Source: Diploscapter coronatus
Lineage: Eukaryota; Nematoda; Chromadorea; Rhabditida; Rhabditidae
Reading direction: 5' to 3'
Assembly: GCA_964036155.1 (NCBI GenBank)
Contig: OZ038422.1
Coordinates: 47,453,201 to 47,517,200, forward strand
Length of the DNA: 64,000 nt
The position numbers were made by a program, and so were the translations under genes. The stretch's first letter is position 1. The number at the start of each line of letters is the position of its first letter. This document shows, in pieces, positions 1-11,420 of the stretch. The notes below the pieces were generated by a model. That model was not told the DNA's origin, ran no database searches, and was given only the letters and a program-made list of their open reading frames with translations.

Positions 1-261
1 CTAATGAAACATTCAATCTGAAAAATTCCAAATGCGATGAAAAATTTATTCAAATTGCGCAAAAAACGCGCAGCAGAGAAGTCGCAAATTGACGTTTCGC
101 ACCACACCAAGGATTGCGAGGGCTAATGAACTAAAGCGATTATCCTCGCTACGGGAATAGAGGCGGCGTCGAAAAAGGAAGAATCCAACTGCACTACGGA
201 ATTTGCCTCGAGGTGATAAAATCTACCGTAGTTGGGGATAAAGAATTTATCAGAAATCTCT

Positions 262-275
262 CGCGCGCGCGCGCG
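262..275. repeat. (CG)n microsatellite
   Basis: Alternating C and G for seven units in AT-rich surroundings. Such a run can adopt Z-DNA, but nothing else indicates a function. Confidence 0.9.
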
Positions 276-1530
276 TAAATATCGAGAAATTGGAAACTTA
301 TTCGCATTTTCTGGAGAGATTTGTGACCTCAAAAAATAAAAATGAAGCTTTATCCGAGATTAGCAGAAACTAGAGAACTTTAAATGTCAAGTTTTAAGGG
401 CTAATAATTTGGCTTATTATCTAAAGTTCGAAAGTTTAAAGTAACGAACATTAAGCTAATTTTTGTCTGGAGAAATAAGGAGATATTTAATTTGAATTTA
501 TTAAAATACAGAGACGATCTTCATAAAACAAGGCATAAGTAATAAAACTCAGGTTTTATACGGCATATCTTAAATGAAGTCCACCCAAGTAATCCAGATA
601 TAAGCTATTTCTTTAATTATGACGATGAAGAACATTTTCATAAATCAGGAAAAGGATATCTGTAAGTGCGCATTAATTTGCATGCTATTTGATCAAAATA
701 CATTGATGGCTTATTCATATTGCATTTTTTCTGCGGATTGTCGTCATATCAGACGCATTTGCGGTCATTTTATGGATATGCGCAAATTAATCGGGAGGAC
801 TTCGAGATCATCGTTCCCGGATTAACGTAAAACATGTGAATAAAGACGATTTTCGGATGAAGCTTGATTAATGAATAAATGCTCCAAGTAGATTTGTATT
901 TTAATACGTAACGCGTCTTATAGAATCTGGATTAAAATACCTATGCTTTAACACGTGGAACGAAACTCTTCTTCGGGTTACGTTAACAGTGCTGAGTAAG
1001 TGAGTTTAAATGAGATTAAATGAAACGTGCGAAATGTTAATGAGGGATTAAAAAGTGATAGATTAGCCATATGGATATGACCACATTACATTGCAACACG
1101 ATCTGGGTTGTATAAAAATTAGATGTTTTGAAGATCTCAGCCAGTTTTATGCGATATGCCTAAGTATGGGATGAGGCAGAGATAAGAAATAAATAAGAAG
1201 CACTTTGATTGCGGAATAACAAGCGAATTAACGACGAAAGCTTATGTGCGTTAAAGTCAGAGAAAAAATCTATCACTCAATGATTAAGCATAGGCTCACA
1301 AAGCAAACTGATGCCATGCACATCATATTTGAAGTCAAATGAAGAGCACGCAAAAATTAGGGAAATGTTGGTGAATAAGAAATCGAATGAATAATCGCTT
1401 GTGCAATATAATAGGGAAACAATAAAAACGAAATTCGATGGAGACTTTTTGAAGACATTTTTTCGAGAGCATAGACCGTCTAAACACGGGGAACAGAGTG
1501 GGGGTTTTTTTTTTAAGTGGATTGTGTTAG

Positions 1531-1855
1531 CAGGGTTCTAAACGGGTCGAAAATTTTCGGCTTAGCCCTCGACTTTTTTTTTTTTTTTTTTTTAAATTTC
1601 AGTCCGGGCCGTGAGTTTTATCAAAAAATTTCGTCCCGGCCCGCAAATTAGGAAATTTCTTTCAGTCCGGCTCGTCGGCTCGTTATGGTTCGAAGCTTGA
1701 TAATACACAAAATCACGAATTTTTGGATTGGCGGTAAATTTTAACCTAAATTAGGACTATAAAAGTCCATTTCTAGGCATCTCAAGCGGTACATTTTCAA
1801 AAGTTTACGTTTCTAACAATTTTATTTCGGGTTCGGTCGGGCCGTTAGAACCCTG
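1531..1855. mobile_element. hAT-like non-autonomous element (MITE)
   Basis: The ends are inverted copies of CAGGGTTCTAA, and further in both arms contain GGGYCG-type words. The flanks TGTGTTAG (1523-1530) and TTTGTCAG (1856-1863) match at 6 of 8 positions, as expected for an aged 8-bp target duplication. CAGGG-type ends plus 8-bp duplications are the hAT signature. The 325-bp interior has no coding capacity and includes a run of about 20 T. The degenerate duplication suggests an old insertion. Confidence 0.65.
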
Positions 1856-4800
1856 TTTGTCAGATTATGGCGACTTAAAATGAGACGATAGTAAACTACT
1901 ATTACGTAAAATTACTAGTTAAGAAATTTTCTGAAACTTATTAAAAAATCTAAAAGTTCCAAAATAAACGATAACAATCAAAACCTAAATCATGTTTCCC
2001 AGCGTGAACCAGGAACTTTGTTTCGAGCTTCGGGAGTCGACGAAGCAGCAAAAGAATGCACCCCACGAGAAACATGTGAATGAAAATTGGAAAGAGGCTG
2101 AAAATAACGAAATAAAATGTAAAATGAAGAGAATAAGAAGAAAAGATTAGAGAAATAGCACATGAAATTGAGAAAGATAAACGAGAACTCTTGCAAAAGC
2201 ATAGACACAAGTGTTCTTTTGAAAAAGGAAACATAACACAAAGTGAAAGAGTTAGAGAAAGGAAATAGGATTGTGAGAAGAAAGAAAGGACGAAGGAAAG
2301 GGAAGGAATAGCATGGAAAATTAGACACAAAAAGATAGAAAAAATGCTTCATTGATGAAAATTCTTCAAAGCAGCTGACTGTGACTTTCAGGTGAACCTA
2401 GAGTTTTGCTACTTATATTCGAATTTTTGAACCGCTAAGAGCAATTTACATAGATTTTGAATGCTTAGAAAAATTCAGAAGGTAAGCTTTCTTTAAAGTT
2501 CAGAATAGACTTCAGAATTCTATCTTTGGATATCTTACCAGAAAGTTATTGCGTTTCCCCTCTTATATTTATTATAGAGATTTGACAAAATTGAGAAAAT
2601 CTTAGAAGTGGGTTTACATTTGACTACCGAATTTTTCGAACTAATTAATTTTTGTTTCGAAAAAAAGAGTCCAAGTAATCTTTCATCTCCTAAATGTTTC
2701 ATGAGCGAGTTAATCTGAACTTTTCAGTAAGAACAATAGAAAAAGTTTGCCCTTTCTCCCAAAAGTTCAAACCATTAGGAAATCCACCTGTTCAAAAGAA
2801 ATTAGCGAATTATACAGAAAAATCAAGTAAACCGAAAATTTACCATCTGTTTTAGGTTGGATAATCAAATGTTAAGGGAAATTCCTAATCGTTTGATTAA
2901 GCATAGGTCAGAAAACCGTCGGGAATATTTGGAACGTTGCAAGCAGATGAGGGTGCGAAGTTCGAAAGTTTTCAGTGGAAAAAATGAAATTTTCAACAAG
3001 TGCAAGAAATAGTGCTGAAAAGTTAGAGGAAAAAGAGACTCAAAAACACCTATTCTGTGAGCTAACATTCACGCAACAATGACAAATAAGGACGGAGGTG
3101 AGAGATAGAAGAAATAGGAGAGAAGAAAGAAGAAAAGTTGCAAATTAGAAGAAACAAATTCCTATGGGAATATAATAAAAACCCACCACCTCACACTTTG
3201 AGCCAATGTAAATTGCCGCCCACCGCTAATTTGAAGAGCCCTCTCACTTTTTGCCTAGAAGATTGAGATTCAAATTTTTGAAATAAAGTTAGAGGTTCAG
3301 AATCAATTTTTAGAGACTTTGTAAAATTAGCCGCCTGAGATGTACAAATTATAAATTTTAAAAATTATCGAGTTTTGCTAGTATTTGAAACATAGATATT
3401 CAAAATCTTCAGTGATAACGAAAGTTAGAATTATTTTCTATAATTAAACCTAAATCAGCCATTAGAAGCAGCATTTTAGATTTTTAAATTAACCAAATTC
3501 ATTTTTGAAACGTAGACAGCAAAAATTGTTTAGTTTGATTATGAAATATGCGCACCAAAATACAGAATTTTTAAGTCGGAAATCAGTGTAACTAAACCTC
3601 AGGTAAGCTCGCCCAAATGTGAGCCGAATGTAAATTTCCAACCTTTATAAGGACGCGTAATTTTTTGCAACCTCAGCAAAATGGACAGTCTCTTTACTTT
3701 TGCATACCCTGCAAATGTTAAGTAATGGCATAAATTATGGTAATCATTTAGGTAAGCACAATATCCAATTATAGTAATGACGGGATTGCTTTGACGTAAA
3801 GTTTGGTATTTTCTATGTGTGCATTTCGTATTTTGGATATGGGAAGCGCCATAAATCACAATTTTTGAAATCTTGACGCGAATTTCAAGTTTCGGCAAAA
3901 TTTATGGAATTGTAGCAAAGTAGTCTCACGTGTCCAAAATTTTACAGATAGGATTTTGAAGGATTTATCAAATCGGAATTTGGAATGTCAAATTTCGTAA
4001 CAATATTGAATAGAGATAATTTGATGCGATCTTCGTGCTAAGAGCAAGAAATTGAAATTGTACTCGACTAACCGGCAGAGTCCAATTCCGAATGAGAATA
4101 ATGAATCAAGAATTGAAAATGTTAGGTTGGAGGAGAAATAACAAATTCATTAAAATAACAAAACACTATTATGAATGAAAGCAAATTACTCGAGCTAGAG
4201 ATAAAAGAGTAACACCTGCAGAGAAAGGTAAGCAATTTAGAAAAAAGACAACAAAACTCTTTCTAGGTATGAAAGATAGGAAGCTGGAAGTTCCTGGGAT
4301 AAGCTTAGAATTTAATTTTTTGCCCGAAAGACCTGTAAATCATCTAGGGTTTCTCTATTGGGTGAGTTAATCGAGTTGAAAATCGCTACTGAACCATGAA
4401 AAAGCCGTAGACTTCGTAGCGGCAAAAGATGAAATGAGGATGCAAAATATTTTAGACGAGATTCTAGGCGCATTCTTAGCCACGTAAGGAATTTAATGAA
4501 TAATAGGTTGAATGAATATAAGCAAAACGCAGGTGGGTAATTTCACGGTCAGAAAAATCGAAACACGAAAAGTGAGTAATTAGAAAAAGCTGAATCGAAA
4601 TCACATTTTATAAAGTTCAAAGAAAGATGTACTATAAAACAATAGAGTGAAATTAAATTGTGTTTAGATTACTAGGAAGTTAAAGAATTTTTTAATCAAA
4701 TTGAATATTCAACAAGATAGATGGTAGTAAATTGAAGGAAAATTTTGAAATGAGCAGAAGGAGAGGGAAATATTGTTTTAAATGAAGCCCGAGTACAAAT

Positions 4801-5202
4801 TGAATGAGAAATATCGGGAGAAACGAAAAGCATGAAAATAATCATCATTTTTGAGTTGGGTTAGGGAAATTGACCGTATTTCACTTGTTTATTAAATCCT
4901 TTCCTTTTGAGAAGAAAACTCTAGTTCGTTCATCGAAGCGAGTAACCGATTTCGGATACGCGTTGCTGAATTTGCATACTATCGTCATATCACCTTTGGA
5001 GGGTATTCGAAACATGAAGAACTTTTAACTGAAAGACAGCTAGATAAGTTTGCTCAAATTCGCGGATAAAACTAAGAAAAAATATAACAGAGTAAGGAAA
5101 AGTAAATCGAAAATTTAGGAAAAATATCTACGAAGAAAGTAAAATTTAAAAAAGAAAAAAAAAAGTTGAATGAAACGGAATACAAATTGCGGTGGAAAAA
5201 TT

Positions 5203-5220
5203 GAATGAATGAATGAATGA
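5203..5220. repeat. (GAAT)n microsatellite
   Basis: About four and a half copies of the 4-bp unit GAAT. Confidence 0.9.
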
Positions 5221-8200
5221 GAACACATTGACTAAAATGTCAGATGTGTGGCAGCGAAATAGCGCTAACTTTCAATAGTCAGAAAAGAGGCTGAAGAGGG
5301 GTAAAGGGTGATGAAAACATTTGTCGTGTCGAGGTTAGCAGTTAGAGCACAAGAGGGGGGAGGTGAGCGCGTGAGAGGGAGGCAGAGGGAGGGCTGGTCC
5401 TCGAATGAGCAATGCCGCAGGGGCAAAGGCTAGAGCGAAAGGACACGGGATGTGCGTGAAGACATTTGAAAGAAGAAAACACACAGAAGAAGAAGAAAAA
5501 GGAGAAGGAGAAGAAGACATGATAATGAGGATTTTGAACGTCTGAAGCAGAAAATGGGTGGACACATTGTGATGAAAGAAAGCTCCTAAAGGAAAGATAG
5601 AGAAGAAACTTCATTGACATCACAAAGTTTTCGCAGTTAGTTTCCGCAAAATCGAAGGTTTAACGAAGTTCAGAAGGCCAGAGCAAACAAATGAAAGCGA
5701 ATAAGCCACACGACAAGAAAATGAATAAGAAATACAAGATAGCCGCACAAAATGAACATGGGAGGTTGTCTTTTTCTTCGTGCAGGCTTTTTCCTCTTGT
5801 CTGACTGCCTTCACCTTCTCATTTTCGTCATGTTATTTTCCTATTTCTTTCCTCGACTCTCTTATTTCTTTGTATTATTTTGCCGCTTTTTCCAACGTCT
5901 CGGTTTCAGCCTTTCGTGAAAATCGAAGCCAGCAATGGAGACGAGAAGGCGAATGGCCAGGAAATAAGATGACGATAGAAAAATGAGAGATGGAAAAAGA
6001 AAGAAATTTTAAAAAATGAGAGCGGAGAAGAATACAGGGAGAGAAATTGAGAAAATCCAAAGAAGCAGAAAAATGAAATAGTAGAAAGTAGTGAAGGAGA
6101 AAAATGATCAAATGAAGAAAAGATATTGAATATGATAGGGAATGGTAAAAGAATCATTAAAATTTGTAGAAAACTTGAAAAAGAGAAATAGTAAATAAAT
6201 TGATAAGAAAAAACGGGGAAAGACCGACTCGGAAATTTGCCAGCGTGAGACTCTGACGATGAATGACGTGATGATGAGAGTGCATTGAAATTGGGGAGGA
6301 GAAAAGATAAAAAGAAAAGAGAGATAAAATGTAAGGGGAAGAGAAAAAGAAGATACAAATGAAAACGCGAGCATTTCATTGCAAGATAATGATCGGATTG
6401 AGAGTGATTCAGATCTAAAAATGTTGGAGATTTACAGAATTAGTCCGGCACTGATTGGCACACATTTTTGAACATCCGATAGAGAATTTACAGGTCAATA
6501 AATGGACATATAATTGTTTGAACGTTTTCCCCACGACAGATTATCAAAGAAATTAGATGCTGCTAAGCGAAATTTTTGAATCCTCCTCAAAAGATTAGCT
6601 TTCAAGAAGAATGTATTTTCAGAGTTTCAAACCAAGCTTCAAAACAGGAATTTCAAATCCAAGTTTGTACCTGTGTTAAATTAACTTATCCTGAAAACCT
6701 ACTCTTAAGATCTTGTCTAAGTAGGACAACAACTGAATAACGAACCTAGGAACCCCGCCGCGTCCTTAAATTCGATTCCGAGAAGCGATCATTTCCTTCG
6801 GCTTAAGCCTGAAGTGCTCAGGCTCTTACCCCGAGGCTTTCGCCTAAACAAGGAAAAACCTGAGCACAATTTTCAGGTTCAAAACAAGGGGTTTGATTTT
6901 TAATTAGAAAAGAGCTCATCACGAGACTTTCGTTTTTATTCTAGGGCTATCAGTTTTGTAAAGGGATAAAAGTGTCCTAGAATTTTCGAAAAATCTAAAA
7001 TGTTCTGAATTCCTCCTCATCTTCCCTTCTCCCCTCGCCCCCTGCTCAACTATGGAATAGCAAATGAGGGCGAAAAGTGGCAGAGGGGAAGGAAATCCGA
7101 GCAAACCCCGGAAAATCTTCCCTCCCCCCATCGAGAAAGGACCCACTCACGTCAATCATCAACAGGGCCGAATGGAAGGAAACGTGAGTTTGAACCGTTC
7201 GGCGGAAAAATCAAAGGACCATAATTTCAGGAACTTGAGAAAATTCGATAATTGATTTTTTGTTGATACCCGAGAAACAAACAGTAACTATAGGGAAAGT
7301 ATAGTAGAAAATGCTGAAAATTTTGTAGTTGCGAGTGCACTTCAGCAAAAGATATTTTTTAAAAATAATCAGAAACGTCAAGAAACCCAAAACCATGAAA
7401 GTTCTTGCAAAAGAACGCGTAAATATTACTCGAAACTGCAGAAAGGGTATAATTTACATAGCATTAGAAACTCAGGGGCAATCATGACCTAAATGCAAAT
7501 TGCTGTGGAAATACCGCAGAATCCGGAGAGTTATTAGCGGGTCGAAAAAAACAAAAAATCGGAAAAATGTCATTTCATCATTGAACATTTGGGGAGTGCC
7601 AATTTTTCTTTAAAAATCGAATTTTTAAGGAGTTAGATATTCAAGAAAATTATTATAATTAATTTTTTTTCTAAATTTTTACAGTTTTTTTTAGCGTAAG
7701 AGGGTCGTATTGTGAAAATTTATGGTCATTTTTTAAAATTTTTCTGACGTAAAGGGTCACGTTAAATTTTTGTAATAAATAATGACCTAGAATGAATTAG
7801 AAATATGGGATACAGGGCCCGGGGACTTGAAAAGATTTCCCAAATCCCATCATAATTCGCAAATGTTTTCGGTTTAGTCGCCGTGGGAAAGTGGCCCAAA
7901 TGAGTTGGGAAATTTGAGTTCCTCAATTGTATTCGGTAAAGTGCAACACGACGGGGAAAATCAACTTTGTGGGAAAATTTTTGGGAAAAAATCACAAGTC
8001 AGGAGTGAGAACCTGGATCTTTTTAGGGGAAAAAGTTGAAAATTTGAGTTCTCATTTAATTTGGCATCAAAAGAAGACTATTATCATGATGTTTTCTATT
8101 TTTGCCAGGCAAATTTTGAAAAATAATTTAAAATTTGAAAAGTAAATGAGGTAATCACGCTTTTGAAACTAGACTAGACACCCGAAAATCCTTATCAATG

Positions 8201-8892
8201 AGAAATGAGGTATCCAAATCACAAATCCAAAATGCGGACACTTGTGTGTTCATATCTGTGAACATCCCATCCCGAAATCACATCATTTGACTCGAAAATG
8301 TTGATAAAATTTTCACGAGGTTTCATGTGAAAATTGCGTGCAATTGATCTGCGCGAAAAAATGAAGAGAAGGAAGAAAAGTTCCTAGTCTGCAGAACGGA
8401 AACATGTCGAAAGGAAAGAATCTCAACATCTTCGAAAGTTTTGAAAATCTAGGGAAAATGGTAAAAGAAGTTAATTTTAAAATACTCCAATTGTTATGGA
8501 ATGGGCATACTGGTTAAATCAAAAAGGCATTCCGTTTATTTAAAGGTTTCAGCAACCTAAAAGTTGCTTGAATGACGAAATTTTCTGATATTGCGATATT
8601 CCAAGTTCAACTCGATTAGATAAACAACCATTCCACTTTCGTTTCAAATTTTCAGAAACATAAAATTCAGTAACTCATCAAAAAATCTAAATACCGTACT
8701 TCATTTTTCCCAATCACGTCAGTCTGAGTAGCGTTCTGGCCTGTCTATTTCGATTCCACTCTTCTGTCCTCTTTCTTTTCTCTCTCCTAAATCCTATTAT
8801 CCCTCATTTATCCCTGGTTTTGCTGCTTGTGGCTGTGGATATCGAAGTTTTCTCGTCTCTCCCCCCTCTCAAACTGGGTCAGTTTTAGGGGG

Positions 8893-9150
8893 GCTTCGAT
8901 TGATCGTCATTCCCATTCTTAGCCAAAAACTTTGACTTTCATTTCAAAGTTCAGAACTTTTCCAAAACTCGGGCTTTTTTTTTGGGAATATCGTCGTTTT
9001 TCTATTATTTTTCTGAATCTTTTCTTCTTCTAAAATCTACAGAATCTTCAGTTCTAATCTAATTAGTCTCAGGAAGCTTTGATCGATCGTTATTCTCATT
9101 CTTAACAAGAAGATTTCGATTTTTTATCTCAAAGTTCAGGGTTTTTCCAA
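8893..9150. repeat. Direct duplication, two copies 183 bp apart
   Basis: Copy 1 at about 8893-8966 and copy 2 at about 9076-9152 share GCTT-GAT-GATCG, ATTCTTA and AAAGTTCAG-TTTTCCAAAA in the same order and spacing, with scattered substitutions. Both lie in the pyrimidine-rich DNA just upstream of the membrane-protein gene starting at 9383, so they may be part of its promoter or leader. Confidence 0.7.
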
Positions 9151-9382
9151 AATTTTCTTGAAAAAGATCTTTTCTATAATTTTTAGAATATCCTACGCTA
9201 GCCTAATTTATCCGTAATCCTTCCTACCCAAATCATAAATTGTTGATTTTTGATAAGTTAACATTTTTCTAATAAATGAATAAGCGCAGGACCTGTACCA
9301 GAACTGGGATTGTTGATCCATAACGATAAGGATTTCGAAATTGCTACCTGATTGAAGCTTATCTGGATTTGTTTGTTTGGAA

Positions 9383-10582
9383 ATGGCCCAGAGTTCGACA
9401 CTATTCGACGTAAATCACCCGTTCTACTACGGCCCTCCGACGTTCCACATTCTGCACTATCGAACGGCAGCCATCATTTCGACTGTAATTGAAATTGTCC
9501 TGCTGACGTCCGGATGCTACGCGTTTCACTGTAGGTTTCATTATTTTAGATAATTATTTATTTCGAATTTAAAATTCAAAACTATTGATACGTCCGAACG
9601 TTTTTGACTTTATCAGTTAATGAATTATCCAAACTAATCTAACGAAAGGAGTTTCATGAGTATCAAAATGTCCTGACTATGTACGATGATAGCATGTCGT
9701 TAATTCTATTTTCCTATCTTTATTACTTGACAATTCATTTTTCAATAGATAAATTTTATAAATTAGCTCAAATTTAGCAATGAAACACGCCTCGACCGGT
9801 AGTTATCCAGTGATATTGCTCATCGCTTTAAGTGTCGCTGCAATTATTTCTTCAGCAGTTATGGTAATGTCTGCAACTTTATCGACTTAAAAATCGATAT
9901 TTAGCTATATGGTATCTTCTCCGAACAAGCGCGACTAATCACGCCTAAAATTGCTTTTGTTCAGGTTTGCAAAACCTTTAATTTGATCAAAGATACAATG
10001 TTCAGTTCGAAATCGGTATTCTGATGGTGATAGCATTCGCTACAATCATCGTTATGTCAGTTGGTATCGAGTTAACGAACGCGTTATTCGGGACCATGTT
10101 CAAGTTAGTCTTAATTTTTTATATTAAAAATAAGCTCATGGCAAAAATAACTACTTTGTGTAGAGGATTTTCTCAAACTTTTCAAGATTCAATGATTTTT
10201 ACAAGATCCTGATCTTCTATTTTAGAGTCGATGTCTTAGAAGAGGACTTCGGCCCGATCTGGCCTTTTAATATATCCGTGCTGTGTTTCTACTGGGCGGC
10301 TATCTGCGTTTGGTAAGTTTATTTTAATCTCTTGCTTACTTTGGTATCATAACAATCGAATTTTAACTAATTAGTTATGTTTTACATAAATATAACGTAA
10401 TTTTTAAGAGTTTTGCTATAATTTAGTCTTGGCTTTTCCGCTCTATCAAGTGTCTTTTTTCAATTTGTATTGATTTTAGGATGCGTATCGTGATCCAGGG
10501 AACGTACGACTTTATTTTGGATAAGCACTATTTCTCGGAGAGCTCTAATATGCCCATAGAAATGGCTGTTAATACACGATAA
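9383..10582 (+). CDS. Small four-pass transmembrane protein, nematode type
   Basis: Six exons (9383-9530, 9778-9863, 9905-9964, 10006-10103, 10226-10312, 10480-10582) join in frame to give 193 residues. Every intron is GT-AG. The start MAQSSTLFDV is the first ATG of the first exon. Four hydrophobic stretches are visible: about residues 28-48, 61-80, 99-121 and 138-160, with a short N-terminal segment and a polar C-terminal tail ending in AVNTR. The two-plus-two hairpin arrangement resembles small MARVEL- or tetraspan-like worm proteins, but there is no diagnostic motif and I do not recognise a named orthologue. The protein probably sits in a cellular membrane; its function is unknown. The gene is convergent with the TMEM106 gene at 11421-13662. 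Confidence 0.8.
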
Positions 10583-10597
10583 TCTATTATTTTCAAT

Positions 10598-10603
10598 AAT
10601 AAA
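10598..10603 (+). terminator. Polyadenylation signal AATAAA
   Basis: AATAAA lies 16 bases after the stop codon of the four-pass membrane protein. It overlaps the left end of a possible inverted-repeat element that starts at 10599. Confidence 0.65.
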
Positions 10604-10790
10604 GCCCCTGATCTTCTAGTTTTGATATTTTAAACCTAATTAATAAAAATGGCAATGGTAAGCTTATTGATAAAAGTAGTAAGTAAAACTATTGTGGTTT
10701 TTGCTCACTACTTTATTAACTGTTCTTTATTTTAAATTTAGATTTTCTATTTGTACTAATTACCTATCTTATAAAAGGGGCTTCTATCAG
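10599..10790. mobile_element. Possible short inverted-repeat element, AGCCCC type
   Basis: The outer ends ATAAAGCCCCT and, about 180 bp later, AGGGGCTTCTAT are inverted copies. An inner pair, AAAGTAGTAAGTAAAAC and GTTTTTGCTCACTACTTT, also pairs. A shorter element with matching ends lies at 59142-59198. No convincing target duplication could be defined, so the boundaries are approximate. Confidence 0.4.
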
Positions 10791-11410
10791 AGATTACGGT
10801 AGATTTTAAGCATAGAATATAAGTGCTCAAATTTATTTATTGAGACCAAATTCATCAGAGTGTAAATAAAATCGTTAAAAATTTGAAATGGATGCAAAAT
10901 ACGGACGCAGAGTATAAAATAATTAATAATTACCTTGTGGCACAACCTGTAAGAATATTGAGATACGGTATTTTCGGTGATTTTTAAGATATACAGGACG
11001 GTTTTAATTCCTGTGCTTTAACATAGCCAAAAATACCTAGTTACTGTAAGATTTAAGTCTAAAAATAGTGAATCATTTCTTACGACTGATATGAACATTC
11101 TGCACACACTTAGAAGAAAGTTTCAATATACAGAAGTACATTTTAAGCGGCAAAGACTAGCATTAACCCCAATTAAAGATAAAATTTTGTTGAAAGTTTA
11201 GAGGTTTCGAATTTTTACAGGAAATATAAAATTTGAAGAATAGAAATATTTGCTGTCTCCTAGTCGATCTATGAAATATGACAACTTATAGAATTCCTAA
11301 AAATACCGCAGTTTAAAATTTTAAGGATTACGGTAGGAATGACTTGAGTAATTTCAAATAAATGGCAATATAAGGATAGAATAAGTGGAAATGGAAATGC
11401 CGTAATTTTC

Positions 11411-11416
11411 TTTATT
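11411..11416 (-). terminator. Polyadenylation signal of the TMEM106 gene
   Basis: AATAAA on the minus strand (TTTATT on +), five bases after the TAA stop of the TMEM106-family gene. Confidence 0.65.
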
Positions 11417-11420
11417 GAGT

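Larger units (their letters stand above)
1..9382. other. Gene-poor stretch left of the first recognisable gene
   Basis: No open frame here reads like a protein: the longest ones are low-complexity translations of purine-rich DNA. The + strand is strongly purine-rich (long GA/AGA tracts) at about 2050-2340, 3080-3160, 5280-5560 and 5960-6370, and becomes pyrimidine-rich from about 8700. Introns of minus-strand genes elsewhere in this window show the same purine bias on the + strand, so part of this stretch could be a large intron of a minus-strand gene lying to the left; that is inference. It also holds a hAT-like element (1531-1855), short tandem repeats, a nested hairpin (6814-6867), a GC-rich patch (7016-7255) and a direct duplication (8893-9150). 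Confidence 0.6.
10583..11420. other. Spacer between two convergent genes
   Basis: It holds the 3' untranslated regions of both neighbours, with AATAAA on each strand (10598-10603 on +, 11411-11416 on -). It also holds a candidate foldback at about 10599-10790. No coding exon was found. Confidence 0.7.

Noticed and set aside
1950..2352. Overlapping minus-strand frames of 120 and 126 codons rich in Phe, Leu and Ser
   Set aside because: They are translations of a purine-rich tract. Two frames are open at once, composition is repetitive, and there is no splice or start context.
5906..6379. 157-codon minus-strand frame rich in Phe, Ser and Leu
   Set aside because: It is the longest frame in the window but lies in GA-rich DNA. 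The protein is low complexity, and a second frame on the same strand is also open.
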